Positions 45,875 through 56,690 of a stretch of 64,000 nucleotides of DNA are shown here, piece by piece (the stretch's first letter is position 1; each line of letters begins with the position of its first letter). The notes beneath the pieces are model-generated. The model saw only the letters and a program-made list of their open reading frames with translations, was not told the DNA's origin and did not search any database. The DNA is from Thermothielavioides terrestris NRRL 8126. Taxonomy: Eukaryota > Ascomycota > Sordariomycetes > Sordariales > Chaetomiaceae. The stretch is taken from positions 5,704,001 through 5,768,000 of the forward strand of contig NC_016457.1 of the NCBI RefSeq assembly GCF_000226115.1. Direction: 5' to 3'. Position numbers and translations under genes: made by a program.

Positions 45875-46572
45875 TTTTTTTGGGGAGGGGAAAGGGATGC
45901 GGGAGATGGTTTGAACCAAGCACTCGTCATCACGGTTATCTGTTAGCACAGAGAGGATCCCGGACTCGTGGTTCGGCGGGGTGTGGTCTGGTTTAGGATA
46001 GCGTCAGTCGTTACAGTCAGTACCAGGTAGGAGTGCAGCTTAGGTACAGGTAGCTCAAGTTGGTTGCTCGCCTCTGCAAAGCCCGCCCGCAATGCCGAGA
46101 CGTCTCTGAGTGCCACAAGTGCCTCGATAAGTATTTCCCCCCGCGTTCCAGTCGCATCGAGGAGGATTGGGAAAGACAACAGTTCTTGAGTCAATGGATT
46201 GAGTCACTTCGCTGGAAAACAGGTTGCCACCACTTTCTATAATCCAGAGTGCCGACTAAGCAAGTACGCAAAGGACTAAAAGAATGAGTCGCAGTGACAC
46301 ATAAACCTGATAAGCCCAGTGCCGAGGCTGAGACGATATGTGTGCCTCCAGCTCCCAACTGTTGGCAGTTTTACACGCGCAGACGAATTCCGCCAGATCG
46401 ATCTTGCTTCATTTACGGCGTAGCCTGTGAGACGGCAGGGTAGCCGCTCTTCAGCTTGTCTCAGTCTCGCCCAACCTAGGGACGTGGTGACGATGTCACC
46501 GGGCAATCACATCTCCCCAGACCTCCCACCCGCACCAATCTGTTCGTAAATAGGTAGGTACCCATAAGCGCC
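45875..46572. other. Intergenic, convergent 3' ends
   Basis: Between the dioxygenase and the nuclear-looking hypothetical gene. It contains short TTAGGTA/TAGGTAGGTA words but no gene. It should hold both 3' UTRs. Confidence 0.5.
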
Positions 46573-47591
46573 CTACTCCGAATCACCGCTCCCGGAGAAC
46601 TCTCTCTTCCTCTTCGTCTCACCACTCCCCGAGGGGCCCGAGGTCTCCGCTCCTCCCTTCTTCGCCTTGGCAAACAGAGCGTCCAGCTTCAGCTGGCCTT
46701 TCTCGTCCTTGGTCGTCCTCACCTTCTCGCCGGCCGCCACGGGCGGCAACCCTTGCACTCGCAGCTTGGCATCCTCGAGGAGCTCGACTTCGCGCTCCCG
46801 CTGGGCCTTGACGGTCGGCACCGACCAGGCGTTGGACGAGGCCAGCTTGTGGGCCAGCTTGTACTTGGATCCCACCAGGCGCGTCTCGTACGTGTTTGCG
46901 TCGATCTTCTTGACGTGCTTTGTCCGCCGCGAGCGAGGAGCAGAGAAGGTTTGGTCGTCAGCACGGTCTGGCAAGAAGACAGGTTCGCGGAATGTTTTTT
47001 TTTTTTTATATATATATTTTTTTTTTTTTTTTCAAGCGAACTTACTTGGTGGGCGACCAGCAGCCAGTGGTACTCGGTCCCGACAGGAGCACCGCTGCCC
47101 TTGGGCGCGTTTCTCGCCCGGTGCTTCTTCGTCGCGAACTCGACTTTCCACAGGTCTGGCTCGACCTTGGTCTCCTTCCACTGACCCTGGTCGTAGTTCC
47201 ACATGTGTGAGCCGCCGATGGCCATCCCCGAGTAGACTCGGCCGTTGAACGTTTTGAGCGCGTTGTATCCTCCCGCGGCAACATAGCCCGGTCGGCTCGC
47301 TGATGTTGGCGGCTCGGCGGCAGCGTCCTCGAGGTCGTCGTCTACTTCGGCTTCGCCGAGAGGGGCATTGTCTTGGTCAACAACCGCGTCCATACTCTCA
47401 GGCGTGCCGATGTGGCCGGGGCGGTCATGGACTGGTCGGACGTCCGCGTCCGTGATGCTCTTGTTTCTTTGCTCATTGTCTTTCTCAACGGCAGCAACGC
47501 CGGGATCCTTTGCTAGGGGAGCCGGAGGCGGAGAAGTCGTAGGTCGGGAAGCAACTTGCGCTTCCTTCTTTGCCCGTTTGCGGGGTGGCAT
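46573..47591 (-). CDS. Conserved fungal hypothetical protein with nuclear signal
   Basis: Exons 47,046-47,591 and 46,573-46,917 join to 296 aa. The protein opens with a basic MPPRKRAKKEA likely nuclear signal, followed by a disordered Pro/Ala/Asp/Glu region to about residue 100. The folded part begins VAAGGYNALKTFNGRVYSGM and includes GGSHMWNYDQGQWKETKV, APKGSGAPVGTEYHWLLVAHQ and, after the splice, VKKIDANTYETRLVGSKYKLAH. The tail is Lys/Gly/Ser-rich (KRKREF). The pattern recurs in uncharacterised ascomycete proteins; I cannot name the domain. The 128-bp intron contains long T-tracts, which may hinder sequencing or annotation. Confidence 0.78.
46995..47032. repeat. Low-complexity T/TA tract in intron
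   Basis: Thirteen T, then nine alternating A/T bases, then sixteen T on the plus strand (46,995-47,007 and 47,017-47,032). On the coding strand this is poly-A near the donor side of the intron of the gene at 46,573-47,591. Its exact length may be uncertain. Confidence 0.9.
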
Positions 47592-48049
47592 TTGCTGAAT
47601 CCGGTTTCTTTACTTTGTCGCCTCTGAGGCTGTCGATAAGTTGTCTTCTGCCGTGAGCACTCTGGACAGTGGTGGTTTGTAGCATCCCACTCCACAGTAG
47701 CCAGTTTGAAGACGTCATCATGCAAGGATGGCGCCTCGGCTCACTCAGTACGGAAACACTCAGTACGGAATACTGTTACCGTACTGCGGTAGAGGACCCA
47801 ATTCGTCGCCGGCGCGTTGTTGGTAGGCATCTCGGCGAGTGTGGCTGTTCTCGTTGTATTGCACATACCATCGGACGTGATACCGGATGCTACTGTGTAT
47901 GTAAATAGATGATGACCCCTTCTGGGTTAGGCTCTGGGTTAGGGTTGCTCCATACAGGGTTAGCCCTGCATGGCCCATGCGCCCTACACACTGCCAAGAT
48001 GTCTTGGCAGTGGAGGGAGCCTCCCTACTTTGAATCCATCATCACACTT
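47592..48049. other. Right edge of the gene island: motif-rich border
   Basis: Contains exact and near GTACGGAATAC copies (47,748 and 47,763), a cluster of four GGGTTA words at 47,924-47,963 and a perfect 11-bp inverted repeat with a 2-base centre at 47,989-48,012. Base composition changes to the TA-rich state just after. No gene. Confidence 0.6.
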
Positions 48050-51000
48050 ACCATCAATCTTCCTATATACTGCATTTTGTGTGCCACCGCATCAAATGGT
48101 AGCTACGACTTACGATCGCGCTAACCGCCATCTTATTCAATCTACTTGATCAATCGTATTCGATCGAGCTATTCGAGCATCTACGATCTTCACGACGGCT
48201 TACCTACAGGAGGCCTCTATATACTACGAAAGTCTATTGCAACTATCAACTCCACTAACTAGTCGAGTTCGATAAGAACTTTGACGGCTACTATACCTCC
48301 CCTCTCGCTAAGCGCTATAGCCCCTATGTTCCTACGGTCAAGCAGGCTATATCTTAGCAATACTATACCCTCCTGATCTAAGGCTCGCTAGACCTTATAA
48401 CCTACGAGTGCTCAACGATACCCTCGACGCTACAGAGACCCCTAGCTATACACTAGTATCTAGAGCCTTCGCTATATTCTATAGTTGAAGGCTACCCTTT
48501 CCAATCTATATCTGCTTCCACTGTATAGTCGCTTAGTTGGTCTATTAGTTACGTTGGCTAACGTGAAATATATCTCCTAAAGTGGCTAAGGGCCTAGAAA
48601 AGCCCTCTAGACCGTAGAACCCAAAGGATTTAGGTATACTAGGCGAATTCCTAGAACTGAACCTACCTACGACCGTCTAATCCTCTATAGCTCCGACTAT
48701 ACCTCCGATAGAGCAAGTCAAGGAGCGTAATCTAGGCTGAGAATACCAACTAGCCGAGATATATAACACTAAGCGTACCTAAGCTAAGTATCTAGCTATC
48801 CTAGCCGCCTAGAGCTATAATACCTAGGATTCTATGACTCTCGATTATAATCTGCTAGATATAGACGCTTCGTTCGTCACTAGGCACGATTCGTAGCTAG
48901 GCGATAATGAAGTAGAAGAGGACCTTTATAGTACTAAAGAACTGCTATCGAAGCTAGCCAATTTCGGCTATAATAAGTAGACAATTGTATATATCGACTA
49001 GCGCCTCAACTGCCTAGAGTATAATCAAATCAATCTGACGGATACACTAATAGCTCGAGTAGCCGAAGTAATCTAGACGAATATAAAAGAGCTAAACTAA
49101 ACTATATATAAGATAGATACCTATATTATATAGCTAGAGGGACAATCTGTAGCTTGCTCTACAAGAACCTACTCTTAGGTATCCCGATAGGCCTATTAGG
49201 AGGCTATAGATCGCCTATACGCTAGAATAGCACCTAGTCAACCTTAGCCCGCTATTCTAAGCCTCGATAATTTAACGTTGAATAGCTTATAGCGTATATC
49301 GAGGCAGCGTATAGTAATAGAGGACTACTATAGGCAGGCCTAGCCAACCTAGGTCTCACTGGTTAACCGTCTCCTATAAACGCCTCCGGTATAGCCGACT
49401 ACGACTATACTAGTTATATCGTATATTAGCCTAGACCTATATTAGTAGGCACCTACGTATCTAGTCAACTAGCCTCACTAGCCAGCACAGCCTTACCAAC
49501 CTATATAGCCGGCTCCTATCTAGACTGTATACCCGATTCCCAAACAAGGTGTAGCTATCAGCTTACAATATAACCTCGCTTACAATAGCCCACATTGTAT
49601 AGAGCTACTATATTATTGGCCGAACCCTCAGAGTAATAGCTCGACGCCCAACAGCCGCCAATACTACGATAGTACTTACGGCTCTAGCTATACAGTAGGC
49701 TAAACCAATTTCAAGGTCAAACACAAGGATATCGGAGTCTTCGACCTATACTACTTAGACCCTAAGGGCCTAGGCGTGATTCGAGAAGGTAAGACAATCA
49801 CCTATACTAATGCTTATCGCTTCTAAGCCTATATTGAGACCTTTATTAAGGATAACGATAGATCTATTAAGCGATAGATCGTTAAAATGTTCCTAACACT
49901 CCTAGAAGGTAGAGCTGAACACTGGTAGTCCAATAGTATCTCCGATAGCTATCGTCGCTTTCTTAAGGAGCAAGGCCTTAAGGCTATACTAGATACTCTG
50001 AGACAGCGTTTTAAACCCGACTCGCTAGTAGCTACTAAGAAGTTTAATACTACTTTTTTATACCTCAAAGACATTGCTACTAACGAAGAAGCCTTTATAG
50101 AATTCGTAGAATATAAATTGCGTTGGGCTTACATTATAAGCAACAACGGCGATAGAAGTATCAATTGGCAAGGCACTACACACTAGATCTAGGAGTATAT
50201 AGATCTAAGTATCTAGCGATATATCCGTTATCCCTAGTTTTTCACTTCCCTTAATCAGTGCCTATACGAATAGGAGCAATCGCGAGCTATATTGAAGTCA
50301 ATAGCTATAAAGAAGTATCCTAATATATAGAAGAAGCTAAATAGCAATGAGAAGGAAGAAAAGGTTAAGCAAGTACCTTGATATTAGGCTAACAAGTCTC
50401 GAAGTAATTACAAGGACTACTACCGCTATAGCGGCGACTACTACCGCCTAGCCAACTATAATCAAAACGAACGCTAAGCCCGAGACTACGAGCGCCGTGA
50501 CCATGACTACGACTATAAGAAGGATAGCCACTGCTATAACGATCGGCATAACGATCAGAAGTACCGATACAACGATTGGAAGGACTGCTATAGCGACTAT
50601 AAGCGCGACCAACACTACGATCGTATATATTTTGCTAGCGATCCCAAATCTGGGAATAAAGCCGATACCTCGGATACTATATTAGACCACTCTACCACTT
50701 TTAGCATCTCTATATCGTTTTTCAAATCGGAGATCGCTTGTATAGTTATCGATTTAGAGCTTATATACTATAAGTGCTATAAGACCTTTTAAGCTAAGTT
50801 AGAGATCCGCTAGTATATCAAGGTTTGCAAGGGTATAGGCCTAAGGCGCTTTTAGAAGAACTATATAGCTAACTAAGCTACGCCTAAACGCTATACTTAT
50901 AGCTATTGCGCTACTACTCTAGGTTCGTGTAACGCTTTGTTCTATTATTTAAAGTATTGCGAGGATATAAAGAGCGGCATTTTCCACTGCCTAGCAGAGC

Positions 51001-52004
51001 TTAGAGAGGAGTCCATTGTCGAGGCAATAGAAGCTATAACCGAATCGACCTCTAACTACGAGCCTAAGTATATCAATGTCGCCTATAAAGTTAAAGAAGC
51101 CCCTGCCCTAGAGGCGAATAACGGTATTAACAGCCCTCTAGGCAACTATATATATCTCCGTATTGTCGTTCGTATATAGGAAGATAGCGATGAATTGGAA
51201 GTATACCTCGACCTAGGAGCTAGCTATTTGATCATTGGCTATAACCTGTTAAACCTACTTGATTACTCTATTGAGCGCTATAAAGGCAAGGTAATAGGCG
51301 TTGACAATAAGAAGCTAGCCCTCTTATAATAGGCTACTTTTACTATCTTCTTAGCTAATATAGAGGATAGTAAGCCTATCTTATATAAGTTTACCTACTC
51401 CGCCTAGGTAGTAGATTCCTTAGGACCTAATCTTCTACTTGGCAACGACTTCCTAGATAGCTACTACGCCTTAATTAATTACAATACGAAGAAGGTCGAC
51501 CTTTAGGCGCTCAAGTTCACTATCCTATTCGCTATCAACGTATACTCTATGCTATATGTGTATAAGGTCAAGACTATCTATACGATTATACTTTTGCCTA
51601 ATTAGAAGGCAGAGATCCCAATCAAATATAAGCCTTTGCTAAAAGGCTGATCCTTTATATTCCACTCCGACTATCTAGCTATATATTATACTATAGTTAT
51701 AGCTAAAACTACGAAAGTAGCTATAGTCAAGAATATCTTATATAGCATTATCAAGATCCTAAAGTAGTACCTAGTAGGTAAGATTTACGAATGTAAAGAT
51801 AGCGGTTTCCTAGTATGCTCCTAGACCTTGGCCCTAACCACTTTGATAGCCAATATAGCGATAACTACGATAGTCACCTTAGCAATAGCAACGGATATCG
51901 AACTACCTTCTTTAGTAGCGTAGGCCACCGCAGTTATACTAGTCAATAGCGAGTTCGCATTTGACGACTATATTGTAGCCATTACGCAATACGGCTATAG
52001 CGTA
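48050..52004 (+). mobile_element. RIP-degenerate Ty3/gypsy fragment D: gag and protease
   Basis: Plus-strand frames with TAG/TAA stops. Gag-like sequence runs from about 48,100; a Tyr/Asp/Arg-rich tract lies at 50,400-50,630; a Cys-pair segment follows at about 50,770-50,830. A retropepsin follows: ELEVYLDLGASYLIIGYN near 51,190-51,250, where the second active-site residue reads Leu, and LGPNLLLGNDFLDSYYA near 51,420-51,470. The reading ends near 52,004 before any reverse transcriptase, so the element is truncated or interrupted there. No LTR was recognised at its left end. Confidence 0.8.
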
Positions 52005-52700
52005 TACTGAAGTGGTGCAAAACCTCTATACCAACCTACTCTACCACACCTAGGACTAGGCGTACGAGATAGCTCCCAAAGGAATGTAGTGTCCCTCTAG
52101 ACGGATGAAGATAGTGTATATCGAGTGGTAGGAAGGCTGTCTTCCGAGAGAAAGACATATAGCTCAGGTATATCTAGTAGGATATAGCGGAAATACAAGG
52201 AACAACAATAAGAATACGGTTAAAGCTCAATAGCTCGAATACCTATCGTCTAGATAGAGGTAGAACAATAGAAGGAGAGGCTTAATAGCCTTCTTAGAAG
52301 AAGGAGGACTACCAACGTAGTGTCAACGAACGTATATTGATAGCTATTTGATGTCTTGCTTAATAATAAAGAAGATAGGCTTAGCCTATTTAAATATATA
52401 TAATTAGAGAGCTAGACCCCTTAGTAATAAATATAACGCTTTAAGATAAATAGAAAAGTAGAAAAACTAGGTCCCCCTATATCTAGATAGTCTATTACCC
52501 TAATCTATACTTCCCTTTTAAGCTTACTATACGTTCCTATAGGTAAGCTTATACTTTAAAAGCTCTTTTAGTAGGCACTTCTTATTGTCGCTACTCTTTG
52601 AGCTACTCTCTATATATAGCTCGCTTAGTTTGTAAAGGTCTAGTTGGCTATAGTAGCTAATTTCGCTATCTTTTATACTCCTCTACCTCCTTGATATATA
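52005..52700. other. Less-mutated segment after element D, possible LTR
   Basis: From 52,005 the sequence begins TGAAGTGG and to about 52,340 is noticeably less TA-rich than both sides, as the LTRs of element B are. No second copy was found in the window, so it could be a solo or truncated LTR. The rest is TA-rich with no reading. Confidence 0.35.
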
Positions 52701-54900
52701 TATCCTAGCCCTACTACTATACTAGATACTTATATTTATAAGCGAAGGCGTAGTTATATAGGTTATATAGTAGTAGGCGAAATAGACGTCTAAGCTTTGT
52801 AGACTCTTTATAAAGGCGTTTACTATAGTACTATACTAAAGGTGATATCTAGCTAAATAATATAGGTAATTTATATACTTAAAGATATTTCTATACTAGT
52901 GTATAAAGTATTTTAAGGTAGTCTAGCCTTTTTATAAGTATATAGACGAGCGTCTCCTCTTCTTAGAGATAGAGATCAAGTACTATCTTCTTAAAGGCTA
53001 CCTATATTAGTGCTCTAAGGTCCTTGACTAGGTTGCTATCGAGGAGGCGCTCCTAGTCTATCTTGTCTATAGGGGCATTAATAAGCCTTTATATTATAGT
53101 CGCTCATAGTATAGTAATCTTTATAATCTTAGCTTCAACATCCTACTAGGTTGATATATTATTAAGATCTTCTATAAGTACTACTAGTAGACTTGAAGTA
53201 GCTTGCTAGTCCTTTAGTCGAAGGGGTAGAACAGTACTAGGTGCTAGAAACGTACTCTATAGCTATTGTCCAAGGTCGCCTATAGGGTCTTATAAAGGTA
53301 GTATACTACTTAACTATCTATCTAGTAAAAGTCCTACGACCTTATAATAGTATACTTAGTAGGCTATATCCTTCTTTGACTAGGGCGTAAAGATAATTTA
53401 GGTAGTAGCGATCACTCCTTTCTCGCTCTAATTAGAGAGCTAGGCTTCCTTAAATACTATTGAGTATATAGTTAAGATCCTAAGTTCTATATCGCTAAAG
53501 TAGTTATAGAGATATATAGGTAGGTTATCAAGTCTAGGAACATTGAATATAAATATATCGTTAGCCTAAAGGACTTTGATTATCCTATCTTCGTTATACT
53601 CTAAGACTATAGGCTACGTAGGCTCTTTAGTCAAAGATAGTAGGTCTAGAGGGAGCTTATATATCTTACTATTGTCTTATAGTAGTAAAGGGACTACTTT
53701 AGTATAAAATAAACAATCTTTAAAGGTATCGAGAGCTAGCCTATAAGTTCTTAACTATAAGTGCAATATACGTTACTATACAACTATCTCGCTATCTCCC
53801 TAGTATAGCCGAAGCTAAGGTAGCCTAAACTATATCTATCTATCTAGAAGGCGGGGCTAGAGTTTTTAAAGAAAGGCCTATATAAACTCGAGGGCGAACT
53901 ATCTATACTTCTATTTTAAACTTTGCTAAAGGTAGTTGACAATAACCTCCTTATATAGCTATATCTAAAGGAACCTATAGATAGATTAAAAGGCGATCTA
54001 GACCTCTAATAAGATATTAGTATACGTCTCTAAGCTCTTAAACAAAGAGTCGAAGTAGTAGAGCCGACCTTCGACTTAATCGAAGATTGTAATTGCCTAA
54101 TACCTTCTACCAACGAAGCAAAGGAAAACCTAGAAATAGCAATTGTTAACAATGACCCTCTAGTTAGATCGGTAAAACTCCTTTAGCGTAGGACTATAGT
54201 CTGAGACTAACTATAGGTAGATCTAGAGACAATCTTTATAAAAGCGAAAGAAAAACTATATAACGTCTAAGATCGTCCTATAATCTAGCTATTCCTTATT
54301 AAGCAATATACTTTCTACGTCGAAGAGCAAAATACCTATATCTATAAAATAGATATTAAAAAACCGATCTATCGAGGACCTTCCTTCTAGTTAGTTTAGG
54401 AATAAGTACTTTATAATCTTAGAGTTTATACTAAGCTAAGGGCTTAGGATCTAGTTAAATCGTTGGTTAATTATATCTTATAGGTACTTCTTTAGAGTCT
54501 ATAAAAATAGGAAAAGCTTAAAGCTAGTCTTACCTAGGTAGCCTAGTATCTTTAAGCCTAGCTTTTACTATACGAAGGAGGTATAATACTATGTCTAATC
54601 GCTATTGCTAGTAGGCTTCTATAAATCTTATAGTATATAAAACTTAAGCTCTCTAAGTAGCTACTTCTATCCTAGGTTAATAGTTATATTAGCCTAGGGC
54701 TATATAGGCCCTATAAAATTAGGAATCCTACAATAGCTTATAGCGATGTTTACAATAGTATATAAAAAATTGGCTTATAAGAAAAGTCGCTCTTTAGATA
54801 GAAAGATCTAAACCGATTGAAACGATTATAAGAAAAATCAAAGTATAATAGACAAGGTAGAAGAAATGGTTGATTATAAGTAAACTAGTAGAAGGATTAA
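52701..54900 (-). pseudogene. Degenerate ORF with Ulp1-like (C48) protease signature
   Basis: The minus-strand frame can be followed across TAG/TAA stops from about 54,520 to 53,400. Near 54,010-54,150 it reads FLCFVGRR, then Tyr-stop at 54,097-54,102, then AITIFD, stop, VEGRLYYFDSL. In Ulp1/SENP proteases a His-Trp pair stands before such a strand and an Asp in the YDSL-type motif; Tyr-stop is what RIP would make of His-Trp codons. The nucleophile Cys was not found. Ulp1-like domains occur in host genes and in several DNA transposon families. Origin is therefore open. Confidence 0.4.
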
Positions 54901-56690
54901 AAAAAAGGGGTAGGTAAGCCTTCGAAGGTAGGAGGGCTACTTAGCTCTTTCTTAAATTAGGTAAAAGAAAATAGATAAGGCTTATAGCGCCTACTAATTA
55001 ACTAGAAATGAGTATTCGCCTTCTAAATTCTTAAGGCCTTCCTCTCCTCTTTACTATCCTAAAACTATTTTCTTCCTCCAACCTTTTTACTACTTTATTC
55101 TAATACCCTCCTTTCTCTAATTAGATTAGGTTCTTAGTTAGGTCTTCTACTTCCTTTTCAAATTTATATATAGCTCCTATATATAAATTTACAATCTAGA
55201 AACTATAATACTAAGCAATTAGTATACTTGCAATATATCGTAGGAAATTACTAATGAAGTAAGCGACTAGAGGCTATTGCTATATAGGATTATAAACCGC
55301 TAGATCAATCTCTTGCTAATGCCAAAAACAATGATCTTCGTAGCCTAGAAGTATATCTAGGTGGTCCAAAGTAAGATAAAGGATCCGCTAATACTAAAAG
55401 ATAAGCACTATACTAATGAATATACTATAATCTTAGTTAAATATAAAGCTATCTATAGTATAATCAAAATCTATCGACTAAACATTAGATTGCTATATAT
55501 CTAGTAGGTCCTACTAAGCAATTAGTAAGATTAGTGTAGGATATAGCGATTAGTTTATATCGACGATAGGCTAGTTGACATAGTCGAGTAGCACTATAAT
55601 ACCTAGGTCCTTTGTCTAGTGTTCGTAGAGTATTATAATAGTAGACTACTTAGGCGTTGAATATATTATCTTACTATATACCTAAACCGAGTGTTAGCGC
55701 TTTTAATCTAGGTATAGGGTTGTAAGTAAACGCTATACTTTCCTTTTATATTTGCCCTCTAAGCAGAGGAAGACTAATACTCCTATAGCAACAAGGTACT
55801 TTGTTGTAGCTATAAACTATTATACTAACGTTTAACAACTCCTTTTAATAAAGATAGGGATATCTATATAACTTAGCCCTTTAATAGCTATACTTCTTTT
55901 ACCTCTCTCTTTAGTAATAAATATATTAATTATATTTAATTAGAGAAGGAGTATATTTAGACTTGTATCTATAGGAATAATCAGAAGTACCTAGCTTAGG
56001 ACTTGATCTTATAGGACTATCTTCTATATAATCCGAAGAACGATCTTAGGCTAAAGCTATACCTAGAAGAGATAGGCTAAAAGTGGTTTGTCCTACTAGA
56101 GATTGCTATTAGGGAATAAATAGCGTAGTACTAGGCTAACTGTAAAAGCTTATATTATTAAAGGATAGAGAAAACGGATAAAGATAGGTAAAGGATAGGA
56201 TATAGTCTAGGAGCTTAGCCTATAGATAGTAAATCAAGAGACTATATATCCTAATTATAGATTTTTCTTAGCCTTAACTTTAGCTCTAAGAAACTTAGTC
56301 CTATATAATAGAAACTATCTATCTAGAGGGTAGAAGTAAAAAAGAAAAAGTAAGAACAACTATAAAGCCCCTAAGAGTAGAGCTACCCCTTAGAAAGAAA
56401 ACTTAGATACTAGTAAAAAAGAATAAGGGCCTAAGGGATAAAAATAAATGAACGACAATAGATAGACAAAGACTAAGTAAGATATAGCTAATAGAGATAT
56501 TATTGGCAAATAGAAGGCTAATATAACAATAGATATTAGGAAGGAAATATAGTAAAACGCTAGTGAAACTATTGGAGGTAGTAGCTTCTAGGACCTTCTC
56601 CCTTCTTAAACTATATATCCTTATATATCTAGAGGGCTAGTATTAAAAACTAGGTAGTTTTCTATATAGGATTGCTATAATAAGCTCTTG
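54901..56690. other. TA-rich degenerate sequence, unassigned
   Basis: About 1.8 kb. Plus-strand frames around 55,200-56,300 can be read through many TAG/TAA stops, with a Gln-codon-derived stop density typical of RIP, but no motif was recognised. It may include the 3' end and LTR of element E. Confidence 0.4.

Noticed and set aside
50937..51179. 80-codon open frame as an independent small gene
   Set aside because: It is a stop-free stretch inside the gag-protease reading of element D.
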